Assembly (NCBI RefSeq): GCF_001677435.1
Contig: NZ_CP016268.1
Location: 3,089,001 to 3,153,000, forward strand
Direction of reading: 5' to 3'
DNA from: Woeseia oceani
GTDB taxonomy: Bacteria > Pseudomonadota > Gammaproteobacteria > Steroidobacterales > Woeseiaceae
DNA length: 64,000 nucleotides
Below the pieces are notes generated by a model. It was not told the DNA's origin. It saw only the letters and a list, made by a program, of their open reading frames with translations, and did no database searches. The position numbers and the translations under genes were made by a program. This document shows positions 37,958-49,415 of this stretch, piece after piece. Every line of letters starts with the position of its first letter. Positions within the stretch are counted from its first letter, which is position 1.

Positions 37958-39196
37958 CTAAATCTGTCCCTGGAACCAGGAACGCATGCGTTCCCAGATA
38001 TCCGCGAGCCCGCTGCCGACGGGCGTACTGCGTTTGCCGCGCCGCTTCAGGTCCTCGTAGCCGTACAACAGCAAACCGACGCCGGTTGCATGTATCGGGT
38101 TACGTACAACTTCCAGCAGGCCTTCAACATACTGCGGCGAACCGAGCCGGACCGGCGTGTGGAATACTTCTTCCGCCAGTTCAACTGCCCCTTCCATTTT
38201 CGCGCTGCCGCCGGTGATCACGACGCCCGCAGCTATCAGCTCTTCAAAGCCGCTGCGACGAAGTTCATCGCGCACCAGGCCGAACAATTCCTCGAAACGC
38301 GGTTCGACAATCTCGGCCAGCGTCTGTCGAGCCAACCGGCGAGGCGGTCGGTCGCCCACACTGGGTACCTCAATCGTTTCGTCCGAGTTCGCAAGCTGCG
38401 ACAGCGCGCACGCGTACTTGATTTTGATTTCTTCCGCGTACTGCGTCGGCGTGCGCATCGATACGGCGATGTCGTTGGTAACCTGATCCCCGGCGATTGG
38501 GATAACAGCCGTGTGCTGTATCGCGCCGCCAAGAAAGACTGCTATGTCGGTGGTTCCGCCGCCGATATCGACCAGGCAGGCGCCCAGCTCTTTTTCATCG
38601 TCCGTCAGTACGGCATAACTCGATGCGAGCTGTTCCAGAACGATGTCGTCCACCTCCAGACCGCAACGTTGCACGCATTTCACGATGTTCTGTGCGGCGC
38701 TTTCGGCCCCCGTCACCATGTGTACTTTGGCTTCCAGCCGGACGCCGGACATGCCGATGGGTTCGCGTATGCCTTCCTGATTATCAATCAGGAATTCCTG
38801 CGGCAGGATGTGCAGAATCTTCTGGTCAGCCGGAATCGCAACAGCCCGTGCCGCATCAATAACGCGGTCCACGTCGCCAGCGCTGACTTCCTTGTCGCGA
38901 ATGGCGACGATGCCGTGCGAGTTAAGGCTGCGGACATGACTGCCAGCGATGCCTGCGTACACGGAATGAATGTCGCAACCCGCCATGAGTTCAGCTTCCT
39001 CGACCGCGCGCTGAATGGAGTGCACGGTCGATTCAATGTTCACGACCACGCCCTTCTTCAACCCACGTGAAGGATGCGAACCTATGCCGACCACTTCGAT
39101 GTTGCCGTCTTCGGTCACTTCGCCAACGATAGCGACGACTTTGGACGTACCAATGTCGAGCCCTACAATCAGGTTTTTATCTGCGCGCTTGCTCAC
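37958..39196 (-). CDS. ftsA: Cell division protein FtsA
   Basis: FtsA is the actin-like protein that anchors FtsZ filaments to the membrane and recruits later division proteins. The 412-residue protein shows the phosphate-1 loop LIVGLDIGTSKVVAIVGE at the N-terminus, the SHUP/1C region and the phosphate-2 motif CLVDIGGGTTDIAVF (about residue 203). The C-terminal amphipathic membrane helix is LADIWERMRSWFQGQI. It follows ftsQ after 40 bp on the same strand. Confidence 0.97.
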   Translation of the reverse strand: MSKRADKNLIVGLDIGTSKVVAIVGEVTEDGNIEVVGIGSHPSRGLKKGVVVNIESTVHSIQRAVEEAELMAGCDIHSVYAGIAGSHVRSLNSHGIVAIRDKEVSAGDVDRVIDAARAVAIPADQKILHILPQEFLIDNQEGIREPIGMSGVRLEAKVHMVTGAESAAQNIVKCVQRCGLEVDDIVLEQLASSYAVLTDDEKELGACLVDIGGGTTDIAVFLGGAIQHTAVIPIAGDQVTNDIAVSMRTPTQYAEEIKIKYACALSQLANSDETIEVPSVGDRPPRRLARQTLAEIVEPRFEELFGLVRDELRRSGFEELIAAGVVITGGSAKMEGAVELAEEVFHTPVRLGSPQYVEGLLEVVRNPIHATGVGLLLYGYEDLKRRGKRSTPVGSGLADIWERMRSWFQGQI

Positions 39197-39236
39197 TTAA
39201 TACTGTCCTGTTTCAGAAGTGAGAATTCCATAGCGT

Positions 39237-40046
39237 TCATTCGCTACGCCCCGCCAGCATTTCCGGCGCCGATTCATTCGGCGCTGACATGGAGTCTGGC
39301 GCTTCACCATTCCAACCGATCGTGAAACCGTTGCTGTACCGCAAATCCACGAAATCAATTTCTTTAGCCCGCCGCGTGATGACGTCGGCAACCACATCCA
39401 GGAAGAGTTGCGTGCGCGTATCCACGTCACGTCGGCCAAGTCGAATCTCGATACCGTTTTGCAGTGTCATGTCCCATGCTCCGCGGGGGTCCAGATGCAG
39501 TCGCCGAACATCAAGACCGCGTGGTATCAGCTGTTCCCGTATCTTCAGGTAACGTTTCGCCACTTCATCAGACCGACCCTCCGGGCCACTCAACCTCGGT
39601 AGCTCTGCTGGAATGTGGCGCGCATCTTTGACGAATAATTCGCCACGGATGTTCAACAAGCCACGCTCACCCCAGCAAGCCGCCGGAACCTGTTCACTCA
39701 CACTGATTTCCAGCTGCCCGGGCCAACGACGCACTACGTTGGCGCGGTCAATCCACGGCATAGCCGTCAACTGTGCCTGGATGTCATCGAGATCTGCGGA
39801 CAAGAAGCCGCGCCGCAGTTCGGCACTGATCGCCTCTTCAATTTGCAATGCACTCACTCGCTGAAACGGCCCGTCAATTGTGATTGCGGTAATCGGCCGG
39901 TCCAGCAAATTGGCACTGAGCCGGTAACTCACCGTAATCAGCAACGCTGCCAGCAGCATCGCTCCAATACGCGCAAACGGGATACGCGGCATCTTGAACG
40001 TCGGGCGTTCCGATTGTTTACGCCGCCGCGCTTGTTTACGCGCCAT
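39237..40046 (-). CDS. ftsQ: Cell division protein FtsQ
   Basis: FtsQ is the single-pass divisome protein that holds FtsL and FtsB. The 269-residue protein has a basic cytoplasmic N-terminus (MARKQARRRKQ), one membrane helix (about residues 25-45), and a POTRA domain beginning ITIDGPFQRVSALQIEEAI. The beta domain contains LSGPEGRSDEVAKRYL and ends with VDLRYSNGFTIGW. I start at 40046, which overlaps ddlB by 11 bases; a longer reading would overlap by 50. Confidence 0.92.
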   Translation of the reverse strand: MARKQARRRKQSERPTFKMPRIPFARIGAMLLAALLITVSYRLSANLLDRPITAITIDGPFQRVSALQIEEAISAELRRGFLSADLDDIQAQLTAMPWIDRANVVRRWPGQLEISVSEQVPAACWGERGLLNIRGELFVKDARHIPAELPRLSGPEGRSDEVAKRYLKIREQLIPRGLDVRRLHLDPRGAWDMTLQNGIEIRLGRRDVDTRTQLFLDVVADVITRRAKEIDFVDLRYSNGFTIGWNGEAPDSMSAPNESAPEMLAGRSE

Positions 40047-41019
40047 GAGCTGCAACCTCCGTCGCCTTAATTGCCGCATTGGCACTGGTTTCCAGCACTC
40101 GCCAACACAACTCTGGAAAATCCATTCCTGCTTGCTTGGCAGCCATTGGCACCAGGCTGTGTGACGTCATACCCGGCACGGTGTTGACCTCCAGCACCAG
40201 CGGAACACCGTCCTTGCCGGTCATGAAATCAACGCGGCCCCAACCGCTGCAGCCCAGCTCGTCAAATGCGGCGAGCGCCAGATCCAGGTATTGCTGTTCA
40301 TCATCGGCATCGGTGCTACCGGGGCAGGTGTAGCGGGTGCGCTCCGATTCGTACTTGGCGCGGTAGTCATAGAACACGCGCGGTGTTTCGATGCGGATAC
40401 TTGGCAGGGCGGCACCTTGCAGCACCGCGACGGTGATTTCCTTGCCGACGATGCAGGTTTCAACGATGGCACTGGCGTCGAAGCTCAGAGCCAGCTCAAC
40501 TGCCGCTTCCAGTTCGCGCTTCTCGAACACTTTACTCATGCCGACACTCGATCCTTCGCGCGACGGCTTCAGGACCAGCGGGTAGCCGAATTCGTCAGCG
40601 GCAAGTCGCGCATCTTCAATGCTCTCGATAACCCGATAGTCCGGGGTAGCTATCCCTGCGGCACGAAAAATGTGCTTGCTGCGTATCTTGTCCATAGCAA
40701 TCGCCGAAGCCATCACACCACTGCCGGTGTACGGCATACCCAGCCATTGCAGAGCACCCTGCAGCGCACCGTCTTCCCCACCGGGCCCATGAAGTGCAAT
40801 CCAGACCCTGTCGAATCCGGCGGATGCAAACTGGCGAAAATCTTTCTCCGCGGGGTCCCAGGCGTGCGCGTCAATACCGCGCGACTGCAATGCTGAAAGC
40901 ACGGCACCACCACTGGCGAGAGACACTTCACGCTCACTGGAGAAGCCACCCAGCATGACGGCTACCCGTCCGAACGCGGCGGCATCGGTAATTGCTTGAC
41001 GCTGTTCACGACACGTCAT
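40036..41019 (-). CDS. ddlB: D-alanine-D-alanine ligase
   Basis: DdlB joins two D-Ala using ATP to supply the terminal dipeptide of the peptidoglycan stem. The 327-residue ATP-grasp protein shows VAVMLGGFSSEREVSLASG at the N-terminus, LKPSREGSSVGMSKV (about residue 157), and VLEVNTVPGMTSHSLVPMAA (about 283), the magnesium and substrate-binding segment. The start overlaps the murB stop by four bases. The TSHS segment and the standard active-site pattern suggest a D-Ala ligase rather than D-Ala-D-Lac. Confidence 0.96.
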   Translation of the reverse strand: MTCREQRQAITDAAAFGRVAVMLGGFSSEREVSLASGGAVLSALQSRGIDAHAWDPAEKDFRQFASAGFDRVWIALHGPGGEDGALQGALQWLGMPYTGSGVMASAIAMDKIRSKHIFRAAGIATPDYRVIESIEDARLAADEFGYPLVLKPSREGSSVGMSKVFEKRELEAAVELALSFDASAIVETCIVGKEITVAVLQGAALPSIRIETPRVFYDYRAKYESERTRYTCPGSTDADDEQQYLDLALAAFDELGCSGWGRVDFMTGKDGVPLVLEVNTVPGMTSHSLVPMAAKQAGMDFPELCWRVLETSANAAIKATEVAAHGA

Positions 41020-41918
41020 GACAGCACCTCACCAACAATTCGAACTTCGCAAATCAGCTCAATGCCGTGCTGCTCGCGCACGGTGTTTCGAACGTGTGTA
41101 ATCACGGCCTCGATATCGGCGGCTGTGGCGTCATCACGATTGATAATGAAATTGGCGTGCTTGTCGGATACCTCGGCTCCGCCAATCCGGTAGCCTTTCA
41201 AACCACTGGCTTCGATAAGCCGCGCGGAATGATCGCCAACAGGGTTGCGAAACACCGAGCCGCAACTGGGTAGTCCAAGGGGCTGCGTTTCCTTGCGTTT
41301 ATCCAGCATGCCTTTCATAGCTTCCATGCTCGGCACGACGCTGCTGTCGAACACGAAGGTGCCCTCGACGAACCATTCATCGGCTGGCCCTTTGACGCTG
41401 CGGTAACCCACGGAATAATCGTCGGGCGTCCGCACGCGGACGTTACCGGCGCGATCAATGGTTCGTACCGAGCGAACCCGCTCCCAGGTCTCTCCGCCAT
41501 GAGCGCCGGCATTCATCGCCAGTGCGCCACCGACCGTCCCGGGGATACCGGCGAAAAACTCCGAAGGCCCAAGGCCCCAGCGGATGCACTGGCGCGCGAG
41601 CAAGGTACACGGCAGACTCGCACCGGCGACGACACTGTCGTCATCATGGCGCTCGATATCTTTGAAAATCCCGGCCGTCGCGATGACCGCGCCACGCAAG
41701 CCACCGTCACGAACCAGCAGGTTGCTGCCCAGACCAAACCAGAAAACCGGCGTATCGGAGTCGAGGCTCTGCAGAAACACAGCAAGGTCTTCCAGGCTCG
41801 CAGGCTTGTAAAACAAATCAGCCGGCCCACCTACCCGCAGCGACGTATGCTTGCTCATGGGCTCGTTGCGGCGCAGCTCGCCGGCGAAAGCAGAGGTGGA
41901 ATTCATCGTAGCCATCAC
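41016..41918 (-). CDS. murB: UDP-N-acetylenolpyruvoylglucosamine reductase
   Basis: MurB reduces UDP-GlcNAc-enolpyruvate to UDP-MurNAc with NADPH and FAD. The 300-residue protein is the short (type II) form. The FAD-binding region begins NTSLRVGG-like at [15 protein letters not shown] (about residue 22) and continues [21 protein letters not shown] (about 115). The catalytic Ser lies in SCGSVFRNP (about 218). In-frame ATGs at 41918, 41915 and 41906 are all possible; the first overlaps the murC stop in the usual four-base way. E. coli murB lies outside its dcw cluster; here it is inside. Confidence 0.95.
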   Translation of the reverse strand: MMATMNSTSAFAGELRRNEPMSKHTSLRVGGPADLFYKPASLEDLAVFLQSLDSDTPVFWFGLGSNLLVRDGGLRGAVIATAGIFKDIERHDDDSVVAGASLPCTLLARQCIRWGLGPSEFFAGIPGTVGGALAMNAGAHGGETWERVRSVRTIDRAGNVRVRTPDDYSVGYRSVKGPADEWFVEGTFVFDSSVVPSMEAMKGMLDKRKETQPLGLPSCGSVFRNPVGDHSARLIEASGLKGYRIGGAEVSDKHANFIINRDDATAADIEAVITHVRNTVREQHGIELICEVRIVGEVLS

Positions 41919-43339
41919 GAGGCAACTCCCGCCGCAGGCGTGGCTGTCAACAGTGCTGGCAGGCGACTGGCGAACGCACCGACGTCGCCTGCACCCATGG
42001 TAAGAACCAGGTCGTTCTCAAGCAGCAAACCGCCCAGTACTGACACGGCCTCATCGAAAGTCTCAACGAACACCGGCTCAACACCGCCGCGGCTGCGAAT
42101 AGCCCGAGCCATGGCGCGACCATCGGCACCGGCTATCGGGTCCTCGCCGGCGGCATACACTTCGAGCAGAATCAGCACGTCGACGTCGGCCAGTACACTT
42201 GCAAAATCATCGAGCAAGTCGCGGGTACGGCTGTAACGGTGTGGCTGAAAAATCAGCACTATGCGTCGTTCCGGCCAGCCAGCGCGTGCGGCCGCCACGG
42301 TGGCAGCGATCTCGGTCGGGTGATGACCGTAGTCGTCGACCAGCATGACCCGGCCACGAGACGTTTGGATTTCGCCGTTATTCTGAAAACGGCGGTCAAT
42401 ACCTTCAAATTGCTGCAAGGCAGTGACCAGTGCCTCGTCTTCGATATCCAGTTCGCCTGCAACCGCGACGGCAGCCAGCGCATTCAGTACATTGTGCAAA
42501 CCGGGCAGTTTCAAACGAATGGCGAGTACACCTGCGGCATCGCGGCGTACCACTTCAAATTCAGTACAACCCTCGCTGTAACGTATGTTCTGCGCACGAA
42601 TATCCGTATCGTCATTGATACCGTAAGTAACAATGGAGCGACCGACGTTGGCAATAATGCTGCGCACACCCGGATCGTCAGAACACATCACCGCCAACCC
42701 ATAGAACGGCAGGTTGTGCAGAAAATCGATGAAGCCCTGGTGCAGGCGATCGAGGTCACCTTTGTAGGTCGACATGTGATCGGCGTCGATATTGGTGACA
42801 ACGGCCAACATCGGTTTCAGATGCACGAACGACGCGTCGCTTTCGTCCGCTTCTGCAACAAGGTATTCGCCCTGCCCCAGCTTCGCATTGGCGTCGGCGC
42901 TCTTGAGCCGGCCGCCGATCACAAACGTCGGATCCAGTCCGCCTTGTGCCAATACACTGGTAACGAGACTGGTGGTGGTGGTCTTGCCGTGCGTACCGGC
43001 AACCGCTATCGCGTAACGAAAACGCATCAGCTCTGCGAGCATCTCGGCACGCGGCACCACGGGTAACAACAGTTCGCGAGCCGCGGATACTTCAGGATTG
43101 CGCTCGTCGACAGCGCTCGATACGACCACCGCATCGGCGGCCGCCACGTGTTCGCGATCATGGCCAACAAAGACTGTCGCGCCCAAACCTTCGAGTCGAT
43201 CCACGGCGGCGTTGCGCCGCAGATCCGACCCCTGAACTTTGTAGCCAAGGTTCAGCATGACTTCGGCGATACCTGACATGCCGGAGCCGCCGATACCGAC
43301 AAAGTGCACGCGATTGATCCGGCGCATACGCTCGATCAT
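41915..43339 (-). CDS. murC: UDP-N-acetylmuramate-L-alanine ligase
   Basis: MurC adds L-Ala to UDP-MurNAc. The 474-residue Mur ligase has the UDP-binding [19 protein letters not shown] at the N-terminus, the ATP loop [13 protein letters not shown] (about residue 114), the DADH-type [13 protein letters not shown] (about 185), and the C-terminal [12 protein letters not shown] (about 347). It is linked by four-base overlaps to murG upstream and murB downstream. Confidence 0.97.
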   Translation of the reverse strand: MIERMRRINRVHFVGIGGSGMSGIAEVMLNLGYKVQGSDLRRNAAVDRLEGLGATVFVGHDREHVAAADAVVVSSAVDERNPEVSAARELLLPVVPRAEMLAELMRFRYAIAVAGTHGKTTTTSLVTSVLAQGGLDPTFVIGGRLKSADANAKLGQGEYLVAEADESDASFVHLKPMLAVVTNIDADHMSTYKGDLDRLHQGFIDFLHNLPFYGLAVMCSDDPGVRSIIANVGRSIVTYGINDDTDIRAQNIRYSEGCTEFEVVRRDAAGVLAIRLKLPGLHNVLNALAAVAVAGELDIEDEALVTALQQFEGIDRRFQNNGEIQTSRGRVMLVDDYGHHPTEIAATVAAARAGWPERRIVLIFQPHRYSRTRDLLDDFASVLADVDVLILLEVYAAGEDPIAGADGRAMARAIRSRGGVEPVFVETFDEAVSVLGGLLLENDLVLTMGAGDVGAFASRLPALLTATPAAGVAS

Positions 43340-44424
43340 GCCGCACCTCCGGCGAGTTCCAGGCAGACGCTGGTGATAGTGCTCAATGCATTCGGTGCCG
43401 CCAGTTCACGCGCGCGCTCCGCACGGTCACACAGGGCTGCCCGGCTGGACAGCCACTCGCCAAGTACCGTAGCCAGTTTTGCCGCATCCAGATCACGTTC
43501 CTGGAGAATGCACGCCGCGCCCGCTGCCACCAGACCACTGGCATTGATGGTCTGGTGATCATCGACTGCAGCAGGGTACGGAATGAAGATCGCACCCAGA
43601 CCCGCCGCCGCCACTTCGGCAACGGTCAACGCACCGGCACGACAAACCACGAGGTCCGCCCAGCCGTATGCGGCGGCCATATCCTCGATGAATTCTTCAA
43701 GCTGCACTTCGACGCCAGCATCGCTGTACGCCGCAGCAGCGATCGCCGCCGTTCGACCGCCGGTTTGATGGCGAACCATTGGTCGCACTTCGACGGGTAA
43801 CAGGCCGAGCGCCGCAGGCACCATTTGGTTGAGGGCTAACGCGCCCTGACTGCCACCGAGAACCAACACTCGCAGCGCACCCTCGCGCTGCGCAAACCGT
43901 TCGGCTGGTGCCGGCAATGCGGCAATTTCCGCCCGTACCGGGTTGCCCACGGTGCGCGCACGAATCGACGCGGAAAAACTGCCCGGGAAGGCTTGCAGCA
44001 CAACCCGGGCGAGACGCGCCAGAAGTCGGTTGGTAACGCCGGACACAGCGTTCTGTTCATGAATCACCAGCGGCCGGCGCAACAGCCAGGCAGCCAGCCC
44101 GCCCGGGCCGCTGACAAAACCGCCCATGCCCAATACGGCTGCCGGTCGATGCCGGGCCACGATGCGTAAAGACTGCGCAAGCGCTCGCAGCAAGCGGAAC
44201 GGCGCCAGCAACATGGCCAGCCGGCCTTTGCCACGCAATCCCTGCACGGTCACCCATTCAATTGGTATTCCGGCCGCCGGCACGACCCGCGCTTCGATAC
44301 CGCGGCGGGTTCCCAGCCACACAACGTCGCGCGACTGCTGGCGCAACGCATTGGCAACCGCAAGCGCCGGATAGACGTGGCCACCGGTGCCGCCTGCCAT
44401 TACCAGTATCGGCCGGAGATTCAT
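43336..44424 (-). CDS. murG: Lipid II synthase MurG (GlcNAc transferase)
   Basis: MurG transfers GlcNAc from UDP-GlcNAc to lipid I at the inner face of the membrane. The 362-residue GT28 protein begins with the G-loop [20 protein letters not shown] and contains [15 protein letters not shown] (about residue 123), [14 protein letters not shown] (about 188) and the C-terminal donor site region [17 protein letters not shown] (about 257). It overlaps ftsW and murC by four bases each. Confidence 0.97.
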   Translation of the reverse strand: MNLRPILVMAGGTGGHVYPALAVANALRQQSRDVVWLGTRRGIEARVVPAAGIPIEWVTVQGLRGKGRLAMLLAPFRLLRALAQSLRIVARHRPAAVLGMGGFVSGPGGLAAWLLRRPLVIHEQNAVSGVTNRLLARLARVVLQAFPGSFSASIRARTVGNPVRAEIAALPAPAERFAQREGALRVLVLGGSQGALALNQMVPAALGLLPVEVRPMVRHQTGGRTAAIAAAAYSDAGVEVQLEEFIEDMAAAYGWADLVVCRAGALTVAEVAAAGLGAIFIPYPAAVDDHQTINASGLVAAGAACILQERDLDAAKLATVLGEWLSSRAALCDRAERARELAAPNALSTITSVCLELAGGAA

Positions 44425-45620
44425 TGCTTGCCCCGGGGTGCACGGCGGCGACGGTTATTGGAGCTGACGCCCGTGTCAGTCGCCAACTCATGATGGATGC
44501 GCAACAGGATCGCGATGCTCGCCATCGTCACGATGAGGCTGCTGCGGCCATAGCTGATCAAAGGCAGCGTGAGCCCCTTGGTCGGCAACAAGCCCATGTT
44601 GACACCCAGATTGATGAAGGCCTGCAAACCCAACCAGGTGCCAATACCGACAGCGATGTAGGCCTCGAAAAAACGTTCTGCATCAGCAGCGCGCATCGCC
44701 AGCCGACCTACTCGCCACAAGAAGGCAAGGAACAGACCGATCAACAGCAGCGATCCGAGCAATCCGAATTCTTCGGCGAATACGGCGAACACAAAGTCGG
44801 TATGAGCTTCCGGCAGGTAGAACAGTTTCTGCACACCGTCACCAAGCCCGACGCCGAACCATTCGCCCCGACCGATCGCGATCAACGACTGGGTCAGCTG
44901 AAAGCCTGAATTGAACGGGTCCGACCACGGGTCCATGAAGCCGGTCAGCCGCTTGAGTCGGTAGGGTGAAGTCACCGCCAGCACCGCCATCGCCGCGACA
45001 GCTGCACCAAAAAATACCAGGAAGTCACGTATGCGAGCGCCGGCGACAAACAACATTGCCAGCGACGTCGCGAGCAGTACGATTGCTGCGCCAAAGTCCG
45101 GTTCTGACAGCAGTAATGCACAAGCCACGCTGAGCAACAGCATGGGGCGCAGAAAGCCAACGAAACCTTCGCGCAGTGACTTGTTGCGGCGCACGAGGTA
45201 ACCGGCGAGATACAAGATCAGACAAAGTCGTGCCGGCTCAGACACCTGCAGGTTCATGAACCCCACGCGTACCCAGCGGGTACTGCCATTGACCGTGTAG
45301 CCAACGCCGGGCACCAGCACGAGTATCAGCAGCACAAATGCGAGCAACAACAGCAGCGGCCCCAGGTTGCGCCACGCTGCCAGCGGAATGAACAGGCAGA
45401 CCAGCGCTGCCGCACCGCCGATAGCCGCGGCCAGTGCCTGGCGTTGCAAATAGTAAAATGGATTGCCAGCGGTTGCGTCGGAGACGGAAACCGACGCTGA
45501 AGCGAGAATGACCATGCCACCCAGCAACAGGGTCAAGGCCAATGTCAGCAACACCGGATCGATCGTCAACGGCGTGCGCAACCGGGCCGGGAAAGGCATT
45601 GATGCATGGGTAGCGCTCAC
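44421..45620 (-). CDS. ftsW: Septal SEDS glycosyltransferase FtsW
   Basis: FtsW polymerises lipid II at the septum as a complex with FtsI (PBP3). The 399-residue protein has ten hydrophobic segments. Conserved SEDS features include NGSTRWVRVGFMNLQVSEPARL (about residues 113-134, containing the family W-W and Q-P-S/A motif), a large extracellular loop with the LTGFMDPWSDPFNSGFQ segment, and GLTLPLISYGRSSL near the C-terminus. It overlaps murD and murG by four bases. Confidence 0.96.
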   Translation of the reverse strand: MSATHASMPFPARLRTPLTIDPVLLTLALTLLLGGMVILASASVSVSDATAGNPFYYLQRQALAAAIGGAAALVCLFIPLAAWRNLGPLLLLLAFVLLILVLVPGVGYTVNGSTRWVRVGFMNLQVSEPARLCLILYLAGYLVRRNKSLREGFVGFLRPMLLLSVACALLLSEPDFGAAIVLLATSLAMLFVAGARIRDFLVFFGAAVAAMAVLAVTSPYRLKRLTGFMDPWSDPFNSGFQLTQSLIAIGRGEWFGVGLGDGVQKLFYLPEAHTDFVFAVFAEEFGLLGSLLLIGLFLAFLWRVGRLAMRAADAERFFEAYIAVGIGTWLGLQAFINLGVNMGLLPTKGLTLPLISYGRSSLIVTMASIAILLRIHHELATDTGVSSNNRRRRAPRGKQ

Positions 45621-46969
45621 GACTGCAAGGCCTCCACCGCCACACGAAACGCAACGCCGCGCTCCTGGTAATTCGGAAACTGATCGAAGCTGGCACAGGC
45701 AGGCGCTAACAAAACAGTGTCGCCGGGCGTTGCCAGCTCCGCAGAGTACGTGACTGCTGCAGGCAAAGACTCCGCCTGCGTCACCGGGACCCGGCCGGCA
45801 AAAGCATTTTCAATTTTCGCGGCGTCTTCACCGATCAATACCAGCGCGCGCAAGCGATCATGCACGGCGCCTGCCAGTGCTGCGAAATCCCCACCTTTGC
45901 CCTGGCCACCGGCAATAAGCACCACCTTGCCTTCGACCGAGTTCACTGACGCGATCGCAGCAGCGACATTGGTCGCTTTGGAGTCATTGATGAAAGTCAC
46001 GTTGTTGAAACGCGCCACAAACTGCATGCGGTGCGGCAGGCCCGTAAAGGTTTTCAGGGCCTCGAGCATCGCCGGCATGTGCAAACCAAGCAGGTCGCCT
46101 GCTGCCAATGCCGCCAAGGCGTTCTCAAGATTGTGACGGCCGACAAGTTTCATCTTTGCGGCCGGCAGCAACACTTCGTCACCCCGAGCCAGCCAGGTTT
46201 CGCCGTCAACTTGCCGCGTGCCAAAGTTCTGCCGTCGCGGTTCATTGAGAGCGAACGAACGGCAGGTTCGCCCGCTCACCATGCGTCGCCGTGCCTCGTC
46301 GTCGACTCTGTTGATAACGACGGCAGCAGCTTCACGAAAAATGCGGTACTTCGCTTCGCGGTATTCGTTCTCGTCGCGGTGCCAATCAAGATGATCCGGC
46401 GATATATTCAGCAGGACAGCGACCTTGGCCGGCAACGAACGCGTGCGCTGCAATTGAAAACTCGACAACTCCAGCACATACACATCGGGCGTCTCGTGGC
46501 TCAGCAGATCAAGCGCGGGTTCGCCAAGATTGGCCCCCGCCAGGACCCGCTTGCCGTCCGCTTCACACATCAGAGCGATCAACGTCGTCACTGTGCTCTT
46601 GCCGTTTGAACCGGTAATCGCGACGAACGGCGCCCGGGCGCATTCAACGAACAACTCGATATCAGAAACAACATCGACGCCAGCTGCGCGAGCCGCTTCG
46701 AGCAACGTATCCTGATCGCTGATGCCGGGCGACACGATCACCCGGCGCACCGCATGCAACAGTTCGAGCGGCCGTTTGCCGACGATGACCTCCGCGTCTG
46801 GCTGCAAAGCGCTCAACTCGGTCAGTCCCGGCGGCGCCGGCCTGGAGTCGACGTACACAGCCTGACGCTCCTGACGCTTCAGGAAGCGGGCGATCGACAG
46901 ACCGGTATTGCCTATGCCATAGACCAGGTCGCGTTCCCCGACTGCCGGATGTGACTGCATCGTGTTCAT
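45617..46969 (-). CDS. murD: UDP-N-acetylmuramoylalanine-D-glutamate ligase
   Basis: MurD adds D-Glu to UDP-MurNAc-L-Ala. The 450-residue protein has a UDP-binding start ([17 protein letters not shown]), the ATP loop [15 protein letters not shown] (about residue 113) and [16 protein letters not shown] (about 182). I start at the ATG at 46969, whose ATGA overlaps the mraY stop exactly like the other junctions; the frame is open further up but that would invade mraY by about 88 bases. ftsW follows with a four-base overlap. Confidence 0.96.
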   Translation of the reverse strand: MNTMQSHPAVGERDLVYGIGNTGLSIARFLKRQERQAVYVDSRPAPPGLTELSALQPDAEVIVGKRPLELLHAVRRVIVSPGISDQDTLLEAARAAGVDVVSDIELFVECARAPFVAITGSNGKSTVTTLIALMCEADGKRVLAGANLGEPALDLLSHETPDVYVLELSSFQLQRTRSLPAKVAVLLNISPDHLDWHRDENEYREAKYRIFREAAAVVINRVDDEARRRMVSGRTCRSFALNEPRRQNFGTRQVDGETWLARGDEVLLPAAKMKLVGRHNLENALAALAAGDLLGLHMPAMLEALKTFTGLPHRMQFVARFNNVTFINDSKATNVAAAIASVNSVEGKVVLIAGGQGKGGDFAALAGAVHDRLRALVLIGEDAAKIENAFAGRVPVTQAESLPAAVTYSAELATPGDTVLLAPACASFDQFPNYQERGVAFRVAVEALQS

Positions 46970-48048
46970 CGTATTTTCAAACTCGCGAGACCGATCAACA
47001 CCAGAATTACCGTAATAATCCAGAAACGAACGATCACTTTGGGCTCGGCCCAACCTTTCAGTTCGAAGTGGTGATGCAGCGGCGCCATACGGAATACGCG
47101 CTTGCCGGTAAGTTTGAAGGAAGCAACCTGGATGATGACCGAGGCCGTTTCGACTACGAACACACCGCCCATAATCGCAAGTACAATTTCTTGCCGAACA
47201 ACTACCGCGACGACGCCAAGCGCAGCACCTAACGACAGCGCGCCGATATCGCCCATGAAGACCTGCGCCGGGTAAGTGTTGAACCAGAGAAAGCCCAGAC
47301 CGGCTCCGGCCAGCGCCGTGCAGAACACCAGAATTTCACCTGTGCCGGCGACGTAAGGAATGCCGAGATAGCCCGAGAAGTTCACGTTACCCGTGACGTA
47401 CGCGAAAATACCCAGCGCGCCACCAACCAGCACAGTCGGCATGACTGCCAGGCCATCCAGACCGTCGGTAAGATTGACGGCGTTGCTGAAGCCAACGATA
47501 AAGATGAACGTGACGCCGATCTGCAAAATCCCCAGCGGAATCCACAGGTCTTTAAAGTAGGGAATCAGCAACGAGGTCGCGATTTCATCGGTCGCCATCA
47601 TGTAAAGCACAACCGCAGCAATACCGGCCGCGGTCGATTGCCAGAACAGTTTCTTGCGCGCAGACAATCCTGCGGGATCCTGCAGAATCAATTTTTTGTA
47701 ATCGTCCACGTAGCCAATCACGCCGAACGCGAGAGTGACGAGCAACACGACCCAGATGAACGGGTTCTCAAGATCCGCCCACAGCAATGTACTTACGACG
47801 ATGGCGGTCAGAATCATCGCGCCGCCCATGGTCGGCGTGCCCGCTTTGGGCAAGTGCGTTGCCGGGCCATCGCTGCGAATAGGCTGACCTACCTGATTGC
47901 TACTGAGTTTCGCAATCATGCGCGGGCCGATAATGAACGACAGCACCAGCGCAGTGAGCGCCCCCAGAATCGCGCGCAAGGTCAGGTAATTGAATACCGT
48001 GAAACTCGGTTCAAACTGCGCCAGATACTTGGTCAGATAAAGCAACAT
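46966..48048 (-). CDS. mraY: Phospho-N-acetylmuramoyl-pentapeptide transferase MraY
   Basis: MraY transfers phospho-MurNAc-pentapeptide to undecaprenyl phosphate, making lipid I. The 360-residue polytopic protein has ten membrane helices and the catalytic Asp motifs: GYVDDYKKL (about residue 112), [10 protein letters not shown] (about 190) and [10 protein letters not shown] (about 264), plus [14 protein letters not shown] (about 321). It begins [20 protein letters not shown], as is typical. It lies 2 bp after murF and overlaps murD. Confidence 0.97.
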   Translation of the reverse strand: MLLYLTKYLAQFEPSFTVFNYLTLRAILGALTALVLSFIIGPRMIAKLSSNQVGQPIRSDGPATHLPKAGTPTMGGAMILTAIVVSTLLWADLENPFIWVVLLVTLAFGVIGYVDDYKKLILQDPAGLSARKKLFWQSTAAGIAAVVLYMMATDEIATSLLIPYFKDLWIPLGILQIGVTFIFIVGFSNAVNLTDGLDGLAVMPTVLVGGALGIFAYVTGNVNFSGYLGIPYVAGTGEILVFCTALAGAGLGFLWFNTYPAQVFMGDIGALSLGAALGVVAVVVRQEIVLAIMGGVFVVETASVIIQVASFKLTGKRVFRMAPLHHHFELKGWAEPKVIVRFWIITVILVLIGLASLKIR

Positions 48049-48050
48049 TG

Positions 48051-49415
48051 TCAGTGCCTCCCTGTTGCTTCTGAATCGGGGCGCAGCGCCGCTACCACGC
48101 GCTCCATACGCATACTCCGCGACCCTTTCACCAGCAGGTTGGCTGCGCCACTGGCTGTGGCCTGCAATTCAGCAATCAGACTCTCAACCGAATCAAACCA
48201 GGCGCCGTTGGCACCGAAAGCTTCGACCGCGTGCTGCGAAAGGTTGCCGGTTGCGAGCAAGCGTGCAACGCCTGCCTTGCGGATCTCCGCGCCGACGGCG
48301 CGATGCATCTCGATCGCATCGGCACCCAGCTCACCCATGTCACCGAGCACCATCCAACTGGTGCCGTCTTGAGCTGCGACGTACTGCGCCGCTGCAACCA
48401 CACTGGCCGGGTTTGCGTTGTAGGTATCGTCAAACAAACGCAGCCCGCGAACGCCAGCAACAGGGCGCAAACGACCTTCGACCGGTTGCGCGGACTGCAG
48501 TCCGCTGCGGATTTGTGCCGGCGTCAGGCCCGCAGCGTGGGCGACAGCAGCGGCGGCACACGCATTCATTACATTGTGCGCACCGGGCAGCGGCAACTCG
48601 ACCGCAATACTCGCGCCGGGCAGTAGCAGATCAAAGCCGGAACCACTGGCCGCCGAACGCACGTTCCGCACCCGGACCATCGCCTGCTTGCTGTAGCCGA
48701 AACTTACAATGGCAAGGTCGTCGGCCATCGCGGACCACAGATCGAAATATTTGTCGTCAGCATTCAGGACCGCCGTTGCCGGTCGGGGACTGCCTTGCAG
48801 AATTTCGCCCTTCGCGTGTGCAACGCCTTCTATCGAGCCGAACCCTTCCAGGTGCGCCGGACCCGCGTTGCTGATCACCACGATTGAGGGCATCGCGAGC
48901 GATGTCAGGTACGCAATCTCACCCGCATGGTTGGCACCCATTTCCAATACGGCGAAACGGTGCTCAGCCGACAGCCGCAACAACATCAACGGCAAACCGA
49001 TATCGTTATTCAGGTTCCCTTGCGTCGCCAGAGTATTGGCAACCGGGTTCAAACAAGCGGCAATCAGTTCCTTGAGCGTCGTCTTGCCGTTGCTGCCGGT
49101 CACGCCAATCACCGTAGCTGGCAACTGTGCGCGCCAGTCTGCCGCGAGGCGGCCCAGTGCCTTGTGGGTGTTATCGACTTTGATGCAGGGCAGGGAAGTA
49201 TCGACAGTCGTCTGTGCCACGATCCCCGCCGCTCCGGCTTCTTCAGCCTGCGGTGCAAATGCCGCACCGTCGAAACTCGGCCCTTGTAGTGCAACGAACA
49301 ACTCGCCGGATGACAGGCTGCGGGTATCCGTGCTGACGCCGCGGAACACAGCATCAGCGCCGTGCAAACTTGCCCGAAGTACGTTTGCCGCTTGCAACAG
49401 AGTGCTCTCGATCAT
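48051..49415 (-). CDS. murF: UDP-MurNAc-tripeptide-D-alanyl-D-alanine ligase
   Basis: MurF adds D-Ala-D-Ala from DdlB to complete the UDP-MurNAc-pentapeptide. The 454-residue Mur ligase has [18 protein letters not shown] near the start, the ATP loop [17 protein letters not shown] (about residue 105), and the C-terminal [14 protein letters not shown] (about 328). I start at the ATG at 49415, which overlaps the murE stop as ATGA. The mraY start follows 2 bp after the stop. Confidence 0.96.
   Translation of the reverse strand: MIESTLLQAANVLRASLHGADAVFRGVSTDTRSLSSGELFVALQGPSFDGAAFAPQAEEAGAAGIVAQTTVDTSLPCIKVDNTHKALGRLAADWRAQLPATVIGVTGSNGKTTLKELIAACLNPVANTLATQGNLNNDIGLPLMLLRLSAEHRFAVLEMGANHAGEIAYLTSLAMPSIVVISNAGPAHLEGFGSIEGVAHAKGEILQGSPRPATAVLNADDKYFDLWSAMADDLAIVSFGYSKQAMVRVRNVRSAASGSGFDLLLPGASIAVELPLPGAHNVMNACAAAAVAHAAGLTPAQIRSGLQSAQPVEGRLRPVAGVRGLRLFDDTYNANPASVVAAAQYVAAQDGTSWMVLGDMGELGADAIEMHRAVGAEIRKAGVARLLATGNLSQHAVEAFGANGAWFDSVESLIAELQATASGAANLLVKGSRSMRMERVVAALRPDSEATGRH

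Noticed and set aside
38090-39070. 326-codon open frame opposite ftsA
   Set aside because: Shadow of ftsA with no independent support.
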